Notes: a model not told the origin generated them from the sequence alone. Counted from the first letter of the stretch, positions 16,257-28,054 are shown. The stretch: DNA of 64,000 bases from Pyxidicoccus sp. MSG2 (GCF_026626705.1 NZ_JAPNKC010000001.1:4340001-4404000), one strand, 5' to 3'. Translations and numbers: made by a program.

Positions 16257-17411
16257 CTACCGCGTTCGCACCCGGCCGTCGGGCGGGCGGTGGACCTCTT
16301 CCAGCGCCTGCGTCACCGCGTCCACCTCCGAGCCGAGCTTCTCCACGCTCTGCCTCAAGCCCGCGCCGGCGAGGTCCTCGCCGGCCGTGTCCGCCGAGCG
16401 CACCCGCAGCACCTGCGCGTACAGCCCCTCCAGGTTGTAGTAGAGGCGCGTGTGCTCGGCCTCCAGCCGGTTGGCCGCGGTGACCAGCTCGGCGCGCTGG
16501 CGACGCTGCTCGTCCAGCGCGGTCAGCGCCCCGGCCAGCCGCTCGCGCACCACCGTGTCCTCCTCGGTGGACACGCGCGTGGCCAGCGCCTCGCGCTCGG
16601 ACTCGAGCCGCCGGGACTCCTCGGGCGTCGACAGCGCCCGCAGCTCACGCTCGCGGCGCACCAGCTCGTGACACCCCTTGCGCAGCGCCTCCACCGTGCG
16701 CTCCGGCGCGTGCACCACCTCGCGCAGCACGGCGGGTCCCGCGCGCAGCTCCTCCATCAGCTTGCCGCACAGGGCATCCACCTTCGCCACGCGCGGGTCC
16801 ACCGACGCATCCGCGCCGCGCCTGGCGTCCGCCTCTCGCGTGGAGGTCCGCTCACCGCTTCTCCCGGAGTCCCTCCGGACGGACTCCGCCTCGCGCGCGG
16901 ACAGCTCCGCGCCCTCCCCTCGCCGAAGCTCCAGCTCCCGCGTGGAGCGCTCCGCACCCTCGCCCAGCCTTCGCGCCTGCGCCTCGGGCCCTTCCACCGC
17001 GTCCCGCAGCGCATCCCTCCGGGGCCGCCCCAGGTGCCTCGCGGCCGACATGAAGAACGACAGCGCCACGAAGACGAGCCACCACAGCCGCGCGGGCTGC
17101 GCCATCGCTATCAGCACGCACGCCACGGCCACCGCCGCGAAGATGCCCCCGCGCACCGGGTCGCGGGTGCGCTCCAGCCGCGCCTCCCGCTCGGCCCGCT
17201 GCGCCTCGCGCCGCGCGTCCCGCCGCCACTTCTTCTCCCACTTGCGGCGCACCTTCCGGGACGGCAGCTCGCCGGTGCGCCGCACCCACTCCTCCACCCA
17301 GGCCTCTTCCCTCGCGCGCCCCTCGGCGAGCGCCGCCTCCAGGCGGCGCAGGCGCTCATCCTGGATGCGCTGAGACGTAGGGAGAGGTGGCTGATCGGGT
17401 CCGCTGGGCAC
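16257..17411 (-). CDS. Coiled-coil membrane protein of unknown function
   Basis: With the GTG start at 17411 the protein has 384 residues. It begins with an Arg/Glu-rich helix (about 15-85, ending in many Arg/Lys), then a hydrophobic segment (GGIFAAVAVACVLIAMAQ with RLWWLVFVALSFFM, about 90-125). A variable Glu/Arg-rich linker follows, then a long predicted coiled coil (about 215-375). The frame is open to a GTG at 17477, but those 22 codons use AGA, AGT, CGT, TAT and CTT, unlike the rest, so I prefer the shorter form. No catalytic motif is visible. It is divergent from the sigma-54 regulator gene. Confidence 0.65.
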   Translation of the reverse strand: MPSGPDQPPLPTSQRIQDERLRRLEAALAEGRAREEAWVEEWVRRTGELPSRKVRRKWEKKWRRDARREAQRAEREARLERTRDPVRGGIFAAVAVACVLIAMAQPARLWWLVFVALSFFMSAARHLGRPRRDALRDAVEGPEAQARRLGEGAERSTRELELRRGEGAELSAREAESVRRDSGRSGERTSTREADARRGADASVDPRVAKVDALCGKLMEELRAGPAVLREVVHAPERTVEALRKGCHELVRRERELRALSTPEESRRLESEREALATRVSTEEDTVVRERLAGALTALDEQRRQRAELVTAANRLEAEHTRLYYNLEGLYAQVLRVRSADTAGEDLAGAGLRQSVEKLGSEVDAVTQALEEVHRPPDGRVRTR

Positions 17412-17598
17412 GAAGTGACGATAACGACTTCTCCGGTGTTGAGGGAGGCGAAGCGCTCCCCCCACCGCCCGCTCCACGGCCGGGCCCTTCCAGCAAGAGG
17501 CCGAGACTTAAGAATCGGAAATGCTCAATCGTTTGCTTTCGCCCTCGAAAAGCATGAAAGAGAAGGCGGCGGGCCGGGGGGATTAAAAGGGGATTAGT

Positions 17599-20526
<2,928 letters not shown>

Positions 20527-21000
20527 GTACAGAGGAGAAGACCCCAACCCGCGATGCGCTCCGCCCTGTTTCCCCACACCCCTGTGGGAATCGGGTCAGA
20601 GGTCGCACTCCGGGCCGAGGAGGGGGGAAACCCCGACCCGGAGCGCCTTGCTGCCAGTGCCTCTGAAAGAACACACCCGCGGGACGAAGAGGGGGGAACT
20701 CCGGCCCGGGGTGCCGGGGCCACCGAAGCGGCCACCAACGAAAGCTTTGTTGCTGTTGGGTAAAGCACCTCGCGTGCCAGCGCGCGGAGGCCCTCGGGCC
20801 CAAACGGAAATCATCCTTCGAGGTAGGTGCAGGGAGCAGACATATCCAACCGGCCGGGTGGGATATCCGACCGACTCTTTCCGGATATGTCGGACGGTGG
20901 AGAAAGGGCGGGAAGCGAGCAACCGCGCTGATGGCCGGGGTGAGACTGGATGAGGGGGGCCGGGCAGCACCCGGGGGCGAAGTGGGTTAAGGGGAGCGCG
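20527..21000. other. 474-bp gap between the sigma-54 activator and ctaA
   Basis: No gene is convincing here. The left half has two loosely similar segments (about 20611 and 20680) sharing GAGGGGGGAA. The right half holds three GGATAT-type boxes described separately. The gap must contain the ctaA promoter. Confidence 0.6.
20839..20891. promoter_or_regulatory. Symmetric triple GGATAT operator upstream of ctaA
   Basis: GACATATCC (20839-20847) and GGATATGTC (20883-20891) are exact inverted arms. Midway between them lies the palindrome GGATATCC (20861-20868). The three boxes are spaced about 21-22 bp, or two helical turns, and stand out as AT-containing islands in GC-rich DNA. They are 110 bp upstream of ctaA. 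Confidence 0.55.
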
Positions 21001-21972
21001 ATGACTCACGCTGCCTCGTCCCGCCGGTTCCAGGTCTTCAGCCTGGGGGTGCTCGCCTACACGCTGGGCGTGATTCTGTGGGGTGCCTTCGTCCGGGCCA
21101 CCGGCTCGGGCGCGGGCTGTGGAGCGCACTGGCCGGTGTGCAACGGGGAGGTCGTCCCGCGCGCGCCGACGGTGGCCACCCTCATCGAGTACACGCACCG
21201 GCTGACGAGCGGCCTGGCCATGGTGCTCGCGGTGGCGATGTGCGTGTGGGGCGTACGGGCCCACATGAAGGGGCACCCGGCGCGGCGCGCGGCGGTGTGG
21301 GCGCTCGTGTTCATGGTGACCGAGGCGCTGGTGGGCGCGGGCATCGTCCTCCTCAAGTACGTGGCGGACGACGCGTCGGTGGGCCGCGCGCTGTGGATGG
21401 GCGTGCACCTGGTGAACACGTTCCTCCTGGTGGGCGCGCAGACTCTGGTGGTGTGGTTCTCGCGCGGGCGCGCGCCGCTGGCACTGCGCGGCCAGGGGCT
21501 GGTGGGGCTGCTGCTGGGCACGAGCGTGGCGGGGTTGCTGCTGCTGGGCGTGAGTGGCGCGGTGGCGGCGCTCGGCGACACGCTGTTCCCCGCGGAGAGC
21601 CTGGCGCACGGGCTGAGCCAGGACGTTTCCGAGACAGCGCACGGGCTCGTCCGGCTGCGCGTGCTGCACCCGGTGCTGGCGGTGGGCCTGGGCGCGCTGG
21701 TGATGCTGCTGTCGCGGTGGGTGGCGAGGCTGCGGCCCTCGGCGGAGGTGCGGCGGGCGTCCACGGCCATCGTCATCGTGTACGCGGCGCAGTTGTGCGC
21801 GGGCGTCGTCAACCTGGTGCTGCTGGCGCCGGTGTGGATGCAGTTGGTGCACCTGCTGCTCGCGGACCTGGTGTGGATGGCGCTGGTGCGGCTGTGCGCG
21901 GCGGGGCTGGCCTCGGATGCGCCAAGGGCCGTGCCCGTACCCCGGTCCGCTTCCCGCGCCGAGCCGGTGTAG
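21001..21972 (+). CDS. ctaA: Heme A synthase (CtaA/COX15)
   Basis: This integral membrane protein of 323 residues has about eight helices. It oxidises the C8 methyl group of heme O to give heme A for aa3-type cytochrome oxidases. Conserved features are GAFVRATGSGAGCGAHWPVCNG, with the loop cysteine pair typical of this family, heme-ligand histidines in EYTHRLTSG and HLVNT in the first half, and LRVLHPVLA and LVHLLLAD in the second half. The repeated four-helix layout is the family norm. AAGGGGAG before ATG 21001 supports the start. It stands alone; the downstream neighbour converges with a 3-bp gap. Confidence 0.93.
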   Translation: MTHAASSRRFQVFSLGVLAYTLGVILWGAFVRATGSGAGCGAHWPVCNGEVVPRAPTVATLIEYTHRLTSGLAMVLAVAMCVWGVRAHMKGHPARRAAVWALVFMVTEALVGAGIVLLKYVADDASVGRALWMGVHLVNTFLLVGAQTLVVWFSRGRAPLALRGQGLVGLLLGTSVAGLLLLGVSGAVAALGDTLFPAESLAHGLSQDVSETAHGLVRLRVLHPVLAVGLGALVMLLSRWVARLRPSAEVRRASTAIVIVYAAQLCAGVVNLVLLAPVWMQLVHLLLADLVWMALVRLCAAGLASDAPRAVPVPRSASRAEPV

Positions 21973-21975
21973 GGC

Positions 21976-23496
21976 TCAGCGAGTCTCCGACTCCGCTCGC
22001 AGGCGCAGTCCCTCCGGCACCACCGCGCGCTCGATGATTTCGAACAGGCCGCTGGCGAGCAGCGCCAGCGCGGCGGCGGGCACGGCGCCTTCGAGGATGA
22101 GCCCCACGTCGTCGAGCCGGATACCGGTGAGGATGGGCTGGCCGTAGCCGCCCGCGCCAACGAGCGCGCCCAGCGTGGCGGTGCCCACGTTGATGACGGC
22201 GGCCGTCTGGATGCCGGCGAGGATGGACGGCGCGGCCATGGGCAGCTCGATTCGCCACAGCCTCGCGAGCGAAGGCAGGCCGAGCGCCTCCGCGGACTCG
22301 CGAACTTCGAGCGGAATGCCCGCGAGCCCGGCCGCCGTGTTCCGGACGATGGGCAGCAGGCTGTAGAGGAACAGCGCGGCGATGGCCGGCCGCGAGCCGA
22401 TGCCCAGCAGCGGAATCATCACCACCAGCAGCGCCAGCGAGGGCACCGTCTGGATGATGCCGGCCAGTCCCAGCACGCCCTGCCCCAGCCGGGGCCTGCG
22501 AGCGGCCAGCACCCCCAGCGGCACCGCGAGCGCGATGGCCGCGAGCAGCGACACGCCCACGAGGAACAGGTGCTCGCGGGTGCGGCGCCAGACGCGCGTG
22601 GAGAGGCCCTCGCCGTGGACCTCGGAGCTGATGCCGAGCGCGCTCGCGAGGAAGTCGGAGGCCACCTGGGCCTCGGGCACGCGCTCCAGGCGGGCGCGGG
22701 CATTGAGCTTCACCATCTCCGACTCGGACAGGCGCCCCGACAGGCGGAGCATCGCGGCGAGCGCCTCCGGGGCGCGGGACTCCACGTCGGCGCGGTAGAG
22801 CAGCACGGCGTCGTACGCGGGGAAGTGGTGCAGGTCGTCCTCCAGCACGCGCAGCCCATACGCCGCGATTTCGGCGTCGGTGGAGTAGAGGTCGGTGACT
22901 TGAATGGCCCCGCTCTCCAGCCCGCGATACGCGAGGTCGTGGTCCAGCCCCCGCACGTCCTTCTGCGGAAGCTGATACCGGTCCCTCAGGGCGGGCCAAC
23001 CGTCGGCGCGGTCCATGAACTCGTTGCTGAAGCCGAAGCGCAGCTCGGGGTGCGCGCGCAGGTCGGAGATGCGGCGAAGGCCCAGGCGCTCGGCCTCGGC
23101 CTCCTTCATGCCGAGGGCGTAGGTGTTGTTGAAGCCCAGGGGCGCGCTCAGGCGCAGGCCCTCCGCGTTGAGGGCCGTTCGCAGGGCGCCGTCGTCCTGC
23201 AGGTTGCGGTCGGACAGCAACTCCTGACGGAGCGTGCCGGTGTACTCGGGGTAGATGTCCAGCTCGCCCCGGCGCAGGGCCTCCCAGAGCACGGTGGTGC
23301 CGCCCAGCTCGCGCCGGTGCTCCGCTCGCGTGCCCGTGCTCCTCGCGAGCTGCGTCACCATCTCCCCGAGGATGACGGACTCGGTGAACTTCTTGGAGCC
23401 CACGCGCACGCGGGGCTCGTCGTCAGCGGAAGGCGATGGGGCCGCGCCGCATGCGGAGAGCAACAGCATCAGCACTGCAACAAAAGAAATCCTCAC
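21976..23496 (-). CDS. Fused glycine-betaine/osmoprotectant binding protein and permease
   Basis: This 506-residue fusion starts at GTG 23496. A lipoprotein-like leader (LLLSAC) precedes an OpuC/ProX-type binding domain (about 25-290: VRVGSKKFTESVILGEM, GGTTVLWEALRRGELDIYPEYTGTL). A BPD_transp permease domain follows (about 300-495: LAVPLGVLAARRPRLG, IIQTVPSLALLVVMIPLLGIG, and the EAA loop with ESAEALGLPSLARLWRIELPMA). It should import betaine, choline or a related quaternary amine using the ATPase of the next entry. The binding domain comes first, whereas better-known fusions such as OpuABC have permease first. The ATPase stop and this start share GTGA, so translation is coupled. Confidence 0.88.
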   Translation of the reverse strand: MRISFVAVLMLLLSACGAAPSPSADDEPRVRVGSKKFTESVILGEMVTQLARSTGTRAEHRRELGGTTVLWEALRRGELDIYPEYTGTLRQELLSDRNLQDDGALRTALNAEGLRLSAPLGFNNTYALGMKEAEAERLGLRRISDLRAHPELRFGFSNEFMDRADGWPALRDRYQLPQKDVRGLDHDLAYRGLESGAIQVTDLYSTDAEIAAYGLRVLEDDLHHFPAYDAVLLYRADVESRAPEALAAMLRLSGRLSESEMVKLNARARLERVPEAQVASDFLASALGISSEVHGEGLSTRVWRRTREHLFLVGVSLLAAIALAVPLGVLAARRPRLGQGVLGLAGIIQTVPSLALLVVMIPLLGIGSRPAIAALFLYSLLPIVRNTAAGLAGIPLEVRESAEALGLPSLARLWRIELPMAAPSILAGIQTAAVINVGTATLGALVGAGGYGQPILTGIRLDDVGLILEGAVPAAALALLASGLFEIIERAVVPEGLRLRAESETR

Positions 23497-24245
23497 GCCG
23501 CCGCCCCTCCGCCAGGCAGGGGCCGCTGCGCCTGGATGAAGCGGGTGACGAACGGGTCCGCCGGCCGCGCCTCCAGGTCCGCGAGTCCGCCCTGCTGCAC
23601 CACGCGTCCGTCGCGCATGAGGAGGATGTCGTCTCCGAGGAAGCCCGCCTCCGCCAGGTCATGCGTCACCAGCACCACCGTCTTGCGCAGGCGCGCGAAG
23701 ATGGCGCGCAAATCGCCTTGCAGCTCGTGACGCACCAACGGGTCCAACGCGCCCAGCGGTTCATCCAGCAGCAACACATCCGGGTCCAGCATGAGCGCGC
23801 GCATCAGTGCCACGCGCTGCCGCTGTCCCCCGGAAAGCTGCGCGGGATACCGGGCCAGCGCATCCGCCGGGAAGCGCGTCAACTCCACCAGCGCCTCCAG
23901 TCGCTCGCGGGTGCGTGCCCCGGCCCAGCGCAGGTGCCGCGCCATGAGGGTGACGTTCTCCTCGCCCGTCAGGTGCGGGAAGAGCCCGCCGCCCTGGAGC
24001 GCGTACCCGACGCGGTGACGCACGGCCAGCAGAGCATCTCCCTCCAAGGGCAGCGGCTTCCCGTCGAACAGCACGCGGCCCGTGTCCGGATGCAGCAGGC
24101 CATTGAGCAGCCGCACCAGCGTGGACTTGCCGCAGCCGCTCGGGCCGAGCAGCACCGTGGTGCGTCCGGTGGGCAGGCGCAGGCTCAGTGGGTGCAGCGC
24201 CAGGGTGGAACCGAAGCGCTTGGAGACGTCCTGCAGTTCGTACAC
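23493..24245 (-). CDS. Osmoprotectant ABC transporter ATPase
   Basis: This cytosolic ATP-binding subunit has 250 residues. Walker A GPSGCGKST lies near residue 35, the Q loop in GYALQGGGLFPHLT, the signature LSGGQRQRVALMRAL, Walker B LLLDEPLGALDP, and the switch His in VTHDLAEA. It resembles OpuCA/ProV but lacks the C-terminal CBS domains that sense ionic strength in longer members. It starts at GTG 24245 with no strong ribosome site and overlaps the permease gene by four bases. The two genes form one transporter operon. Confidence 0.9.
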   Translation of the reverse strand: MYELQDVSKRFGSTLALHPLSLRLPTGRTTVLLGPSGCGKSTLVRLLNGLLHPDTGRVLFDGKPLPLEGDALLAVRHRVGYALQGGGLFPHLTGEENVTLMARHLRWAGARTRERLEALVELTRFPADALARYPAQLSGGQRQRVALMRALMLDPDVLLLDEPLGALDPLVRHELQGDLRAIFARLRKTVVLVTHDLAEAGFLGDDILLMRDGRVVQQGGLADLEARPADPFVTRFIQAQRPLPGGGAAA

Positions 24246-24258
24246 GAAGGACCCGGAG

Positions 24259-25239
24259 TCAGGGCAGCGAGAAGGCGCCGTTGCAGGCGGCGGGGAACGG
24301 GGCTTCGGAAGACGGGAAGATGCACGAGGCGAAGAGGGCGCGGTCCTCCCACTCCACCGCGGCGGCCCACACCACCAGCAGGCCGTGCTCGGTGGGGGCG
24401 GTGAAGCGCGCGCAGCGCGTGGGCTGGTTCTCCAGACGGCACGGCACCTCCTCCACGGGCCCGGCGCCCGGCAGCGCCTCCGCCAGCTCCGCCACGCCCT
24501 GGCTCCTCCAGCGCGCCGTCACATTCTTCCGCGCGGGCCGGTAGACGTTCCAGTCGAAGGACGCATCCCCGCAGCGGATGCGCCCCGCGCGGGTGGTGGA
24601 CATGGTGAGCTGACAGCCCCGCGGCGTGGCCAGCGTGCGCCACGGCAGGCGCGGCGGGAGCACCAGCGCGTCCGGGTCCAGCACGTCGCCCTCGGGATTG
24701 CCATGGGACGCGACGGACTCGAGCAACTCCAGGCAGCGCGCCAGCAGGGGCCGCGCATTGCCCCGCGCGACGCACCCGAGCCCGCGCAGTCGCCCGCCCG
24801 TCGCGGTGACGGCCGTGGCGTAGCCCCCGGCGCGGCAGTCCCCCTCGACGTCGGTGCCTCCGTCCGCACGCGAGCACGCGGCGAAGCGACTGGAGGGCCA
24901 TGAGCTTCCCGCGAGCGGCAACTCCCCCTTCACCTCCACCACGTCCTTCCCATAGCGCCCCGTGACGCGCTTCCGGGTCCGGGTGAACATATCGGCGAGG
25001 CTCCCGCTCTTCGCCTCGGCCATCCACACCGCCACGTCGCCACAGAGGTACGTGCGCGAGTCGGCGCTCTCGGGCATGGACGTGCAGCCCTCGAAGAGGG
25101 CCCGGGCCTCGGGAACGAAGGGGCCCACGGAGGTGGCGCCCTCGGAGGGAGTCACGGGAGGCACCTTCGGCGTGGGCGCCGTGCACGCGCACAGCACCCC
25201 CAACAGGTACGCCGGCAGCAGCCACGCAGCGGTCCGCAT
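24259..25239 (-). CDS. Lipoprotein of unknown function
   Basis: The product has 326 residues. A lipoprotein-type signal (MRTAAWLLPAYLLGVLCAC) is followed by a Thr/Pro-rich linker and a Cys-rich mature part with roughly a dozen cysteines (for example FEGCTSMP, TYLCGD, AACSR, EGDCRAGG). This implies several disulfides outside the cytoplasm. I recognise no family. The start at 25239 rather than 25311 is chosen because the signal peptide begins there. It ends 13 bp upstream of the transporter ATPase gene on the same strand and could be cotranscribed with it. A role in sensing or binding osmolytes would be speculation. Confidence 0.65.
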   Translation of the reverse strand: MRTAAWLLPAYLLGVLCACTAPTPKVPPVTPSEGATSVGPFVPEARALFEGCTSMPESADSRTYLCGDVAVWMAEAKSGSLADMFTRTRKRVTGRYGKDVVEVKGELPLAGSSWPSSRFAACSRADGGTDVEGDCRAGGYATAVTATGGRLRGLGCVARGNARPLLARCLELLESVASHGNPEGDVLDPDALVLPPRLPWRTLATPRGCQLTMSTTRAGRIRCGDASFDWNVYRPARKNVTARWRSQGVAELAEALPGAGPVEEVPCRLENQPTRCARFTAPTEHGLLVVWAAAVEWEDRALFASCIFPSSEAPFPAACNGAFSLP

Positions 25240-25311
25240 GCCCACGGGATTAGGCGCCACCGAGAGCCACGTCAACCCGCCCGGAAGCACGGCGACCAGC
25301 GCCGTACACAC

Positions 25312-26322
25312 TCAGGCCGCCACGGCCTCGGTGATGCTGAGCGCGGCTGGCGTGTGGATGACGCGAGACAGCCGCAGCCCCGCCTGGGCGAACAGCTTCC
25401 CGAACTCCTCCTCCGTGCGCTCACGCCCCGGCAGCGACGCCATCATCATCACGTCCAGCACCTTGCCTCCGTGCGGCCCGTTGCCACGCGGAATCACGGT
25501 GTCCACCACCAGCACACGCCCGTTCGGAGCCATGGCCGCGCGGCAGTTGCGGAGGATGCGGACGCAGACCTCGTCGCTCCAGTCGTGGAGGATGCGCTTG
25601 AGCACGTACGCATCCGCGCCCGAGGGCACCGACTCGAAGAAGTCCCCTTCCGCCAGTTCGCACCGCTCCCCGAAGCCGGCCTGCGCGATGCGCGCCTCGG
25701 CGAGGACATGGCGGTGGTCGAACAGCACGCCGCGAACCCCGGGTGCGGCCTTGAGCACCTCGATGAGGAAGCCGCCGTGTCCACCGCCCACGTCCACCAC
25801 ACGCTGGAGCGGCGTGAAGTCGTAGGCCCCGGCGATGGCGCCGTTCTCCAGGTCGGAGAGACTGGACATGCCCCGGTGGAAGACGGCCCCCTGCGTGGCG
25901 TCGCTCGCGAGGTAGTCGAAGAAGGGCTTGCCGAAGATGCGGTCGAACGGGTTCTTCCCCGTGCGCACCGTCTCGGTGAGCTCGCCGGTGGGCGCCCAGA
26001 AGATGCGCTGGGTCAGCATCAGGACCGCGCTGCGCAGCGAGCCCGGCACATCCGAGCGCAGATACTCCGCGGCGGGCGTCAGCGCGAAGCGGCCGGTCTC
26101 ATCCTCGGTGAACACGCCCGCGCTCGCGAGCAGGCGGAGCACGCGGTACAGCGACTGCGCATCCGCGCCCAATTCCTCCGCGAGCGAGGCGGCACTCCGA
26201 GGGCCCTGCACGAGGCGGTCGGCCACCCCCAGCTCCGTCGCGGCTGACAGCGCTCCAGAGAGGATGAAGCCAAAGCCGATATCGACAATCTGCTGCGCGG
26301 GATGGACGGTGGGTGAAGTCAT
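25312..26322 (-). CDS. SAM-dependent O-methyltransferase (plant-type, dimeric)
   Basis: This 336-residue enzyme has an N-terminal winged-helix dimerisation region (SLAEELGADAQSLYRVLRLLASAGVF) and a C-terminal catalytic domain. The catalytic part has SAM motif I VVDVGGGHGGFL, an acidic ribose contact LFDHRHVL, and the catalytic His in KRILHDWSDE. This is the arrangement of plant caffeate-type and bacterial antibiotic O-methyltransferases such as TcmN/CrtF relatives. It methylates a hydroxyl on a small molecule that cannot be named. No biosynthetic cluster is adjacent, so it may be a stray tailoring enzyme. The start ATG 26322 precedes MTSPTVHPAQQ. Confidence 0.87.
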   Translation of the reverse strand: MTSPTVHPAQQIVDIGFGFILSGALSAATELGVADRLVQGPRSAASLAEELGADAQSLYRVLRLLASAGVFTEDETGRFALTPAAEYLRSDVPGSLRSAVLMLTQRIFWAPTGELTETVRTGKNPFDRIFGKPFFDYLASDATQGAVFHRGMSSLSDLENGAIAGAYDFTPLQRVVDVGGGHGGFLIEVLKAAPGVRGVLFDHRHVLAEARIAQAGFGERCELAEGDFFESVPSGADAYVLKRILHDWSDEVCVRILRNCRAAMAPNGRVLVVDTVIPRGNGPHGGKVLDVMMMASLPGRERTEEEFGKLFAQAGLRLSRVIHTPAALSITEAVAA

Positions 26323-26390
26323 GCCTCGCATTCTGGGCCAGGGCCCGAGTGCAAGGTCAATGTGAGCGCACACCCACCGTGAATCGCTCT

Positions 26391-26424
26391 CGCCCCGCGC
26401 CGCACCGGAAAGCCAGGCGGGGCG
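26391..26424 (-). terminator. Hairpin after the 26.4-27.0 kb lipoprotein gene
   Basis: CGCCCCGC (26391-26398) pairs with GCGGGGCG (26417-26424), 17 bp beyond the stop of the minus-strand lipoprotein gene. There is no T-tract. Confidence 0.4.
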
Positions 26425-26440
26425 CGGCGGCGGACGACGC

Positions 26441-27007
26441 CTACTTCACCAGGTCAGACGCCGTGGCGTTGGAGAAGATGTCCTGGGCAATCTTCTCGTA
26501 CATGGTCTCCACGGCGCTCTCGGCGATGAGCGTGGTCTCCTTCGGCCGCGAGGTGGAGCGCTTGGAGGACACCGTCCCCGTGGAGCGCCGGACCACATTG
26601 CCCTGCGCGTCCACCAGCCGGGCCTTGTAGCGGACCTGCGCCTCGGTGGAGACCACGCCACCGTTGTCCTGCACCTCCGCGGGGACCAGTTCCAGCTCCG
26701 CCTCGACAATGTGCAGCACGAGGTCCTTCCCACCGTCGGTCTTGAACGCCGAGCGGAAGCCGTTCTTGAAGCCACGCTCCAGGGTGGTCCGCCACGCCTC
26801 CACGTTGGTGGGAGCGACGCCACTGCGGCTGGGGACGTGGAACACGTCGCGGACGCTCGGGTCCATCTCCAGCGCCAGCGAGGCCTGGCTCTCGGGCAGG
26901 TCGATGTTCGGCCGGGGGTCACCCGCGGCGACGGAGAAGGTACAGCCGGTGGCGAGCAGCACCGTGGTGAGCGACAGGGCGGCAAGGGACCACGACGAGC
27001 GGCGCAT
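26441..27007 (-). CDS. Lipoprotein, probable outer-membrane associated, unknown function
   Basis: The product is 188 residues with a clear lipobox (LLATGC, Cys22). The mature part alternates beta-like segments (SLALEMDPSV, LVLHIVEAELELVP, TEAQVRYKARLVD) with a final helix (TLIAESAVETMYEKIAQDIF). This layout resembles lipoproteins of the YajG/LPS-associated or DUF4136 kind, but I cannot assign it. GGAG lies nine bases before ATG 27007. It lies 128 bp downstream of the DUF4142 gene, with a hairpin between. Confidence 0.7.
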   Translation of the reverse strand: MRRSSWSLAALSLTTVLLATGCTFSVAAGDPRPNIDLPESQASLALEMDPSVRDVFHVPSRSGVAPTNVEAWRTTLERGFKNGFRSAFKTDGGKDLVLHIVEAELELVPAEVQDNGGVVSTEAQVRYKARLVDAQGNVVRRSTGTVSSKRSTSRPKETTLIAESAVETMYEKIAQDIFSNATASDLVK

Positions 27008-27096
27008 GACGGTCTCCACGTGAGAGGGCTGGGGAGCCGCCGTCGTAACAGTCCGCTCAATCGAGTTGCAAGAACCCCTCCCCGTGGGCCGTCCAC

Positions 27097-27119
27097 CCGC
27101 ACCGCCCAAGACGGTGCGG
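27097..27119 (-). terminator. Hairpin after the DUF4142 gene
   Basis: CCGCACCG (27097-27104) and CGGTGCGG (27112-27119) form a perfect 8-bp stem with a 7-nt loop, 17 bp past the DUF4142 stop on the minus strand. Confidence 0.5.
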
Positions 27120-27135
27120 AACGGTCCGCGCCATG

Positions 27136-27801
27136 TCAGTCGACGACCTTCTCGACCTGCTTCCCACGCTCCAGCGTCTGATCGATCTGGTTGTACGTGT
27201 GGTTGAGCAGGAGGCCGAAGGAGGCATCGGCGCGGTAGGTGTCCAGCCCGTCGCCCACCAGGTCCTTTCCGTCCTTCTGGTCATCGACGACGCGCGAGAG
27301 GAAGGCCTTGTCGAAGTCCCCGCTCTCCTTCTCCCGGAGCTCCTTCAGGTCCTCCTTCGCGTCGACAATGGCCTCGTCGAGCCGCTTGTCCACGCCGACC
27401 ATGCGCTCCTCGTAGCCCTCCTGGACGCCCGCGCTCCCGGAGCCGCCCGTGCCCTGCTCGGACTGGGTGGACAGGTCCACCGCGGCCACCTCGATGCGCT
27501 TCTGCTCCGCCCAGGCCTCCAGGTCCTTCAGGTGCTTGCGATGGTCCGCCACCAGCTTCTTCGCGAACTCGCGGACCTGCGGATCCTTCGACTGCTCGAG
27601 CGCCAACTCGCCGAGGGCAATCTGCTTCGCGTCGAAGACGACGAGCTCGCCCACGTACTCCTCGCGGTCCGCCGCGGCCTCGCCGATGCGGCGCTCATGC
27701 TTCTCCGAGTCCTCCGCGTGGGCCGAACACCCGACCAGCAGACCGACCACCAGTGCGGCCGTGAGACCCGCCGCGCCAACGCCGCTACGCACTCCAGCCA
27801 T
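27136..27801 (-). CDS. DUF4142 ferritin-like lipoprotein
   Basis: The protein has 221 residues with a lipobox (GLLVGCSA). The mature part is entirely helical: EYVGELVVFDAKQIALGELALEQSKDPQVREFAKKLVADHRKHLKDLE is the diagnostic DUF4142 (ferritin-like) helix pair, with the VREFAKKLVADH motif. A second helix pair follows. DUF4142 proteins are common in the periplasm or outer membrane and often respond to stress; the biochemical role is not known. GGAGG lies five bases before ATG 27801. It is divergent from the ArsR-methyltransferase gene. Confidence 0.85.
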   Translation of the reverse strand: MAGVRSGVGAAGLTAALVVGLLVGCSAHAEDSEKHERRIGEAAADREEYVGELVVFDAKQIALGELALEQSKDPQVREFAKKLVADHRKHLKDLEAWAEQKRIEVAAVDLSTQSEQGTGGSGSAGVQEGYEERMVGVDKRLDEAIVDAKEDLKELREKESGDFDKAFLSRVVDDQKDGKDLVGDGLDTYRADASFGLLLNHTYNQIDQTLERGKQVEKVVD

Positions 27802-27990
27802 GTCTACCTCCAGACGAAGCCATGCCCGAAGGTGGCCCCCCATGTGGAGGAACCGCAAAAGCACGCAGCCTGTCCGGGCCTCCCCACGGGACACGCGGAC
27901 CGGGAGTCCGTCCGCCCGCCCTCCTGCTCGGAAGGAAGCAGCCGCCTCCGTCCCGTGTCCCCACAAGGACCCACCAGGACCACGTTCTCC

Positions 27991-28031
27991 TTGACCGGAC
28001 ACGGGCCCTGAATGAATACTCCATCCGGATG
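27991..28031 (+). promoter_or_regulatory. Sigma-70-like promoter with palindrome at the start site
   Basis: TTGACC at 27991-27996 is followed after 17 bp by GAATAC (28014-28019), or after 18 bp by AATACT. The predicted transcription start falls in or next to the 10-bp palindrome CATCCGGATG (28022-28031), 24 bp before the regulator gene. This would suit repression by the regulator's own product. Confidence 0.45.
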
Positions 28032-28054
28032 AACGGATTGAGTCTCCACCGCCC

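Noticed and set aside
17412-17477. 22-codon N-terminal extension of the coiled-coil protein to GTG 17477
   Set aside because: Its codons (AGA, AGT, CGT, TAT, CTT) differ sharply from the rest of the gene; a later GTG is favoured.
20611-20715. Two similar segments sharing GAGGGGGGAA between the sigma-54 activator and ctaA
   Set aside because: Only about 25 of 36 bases agree outside the G-rich core, which is weak in such GC-rich DNA.
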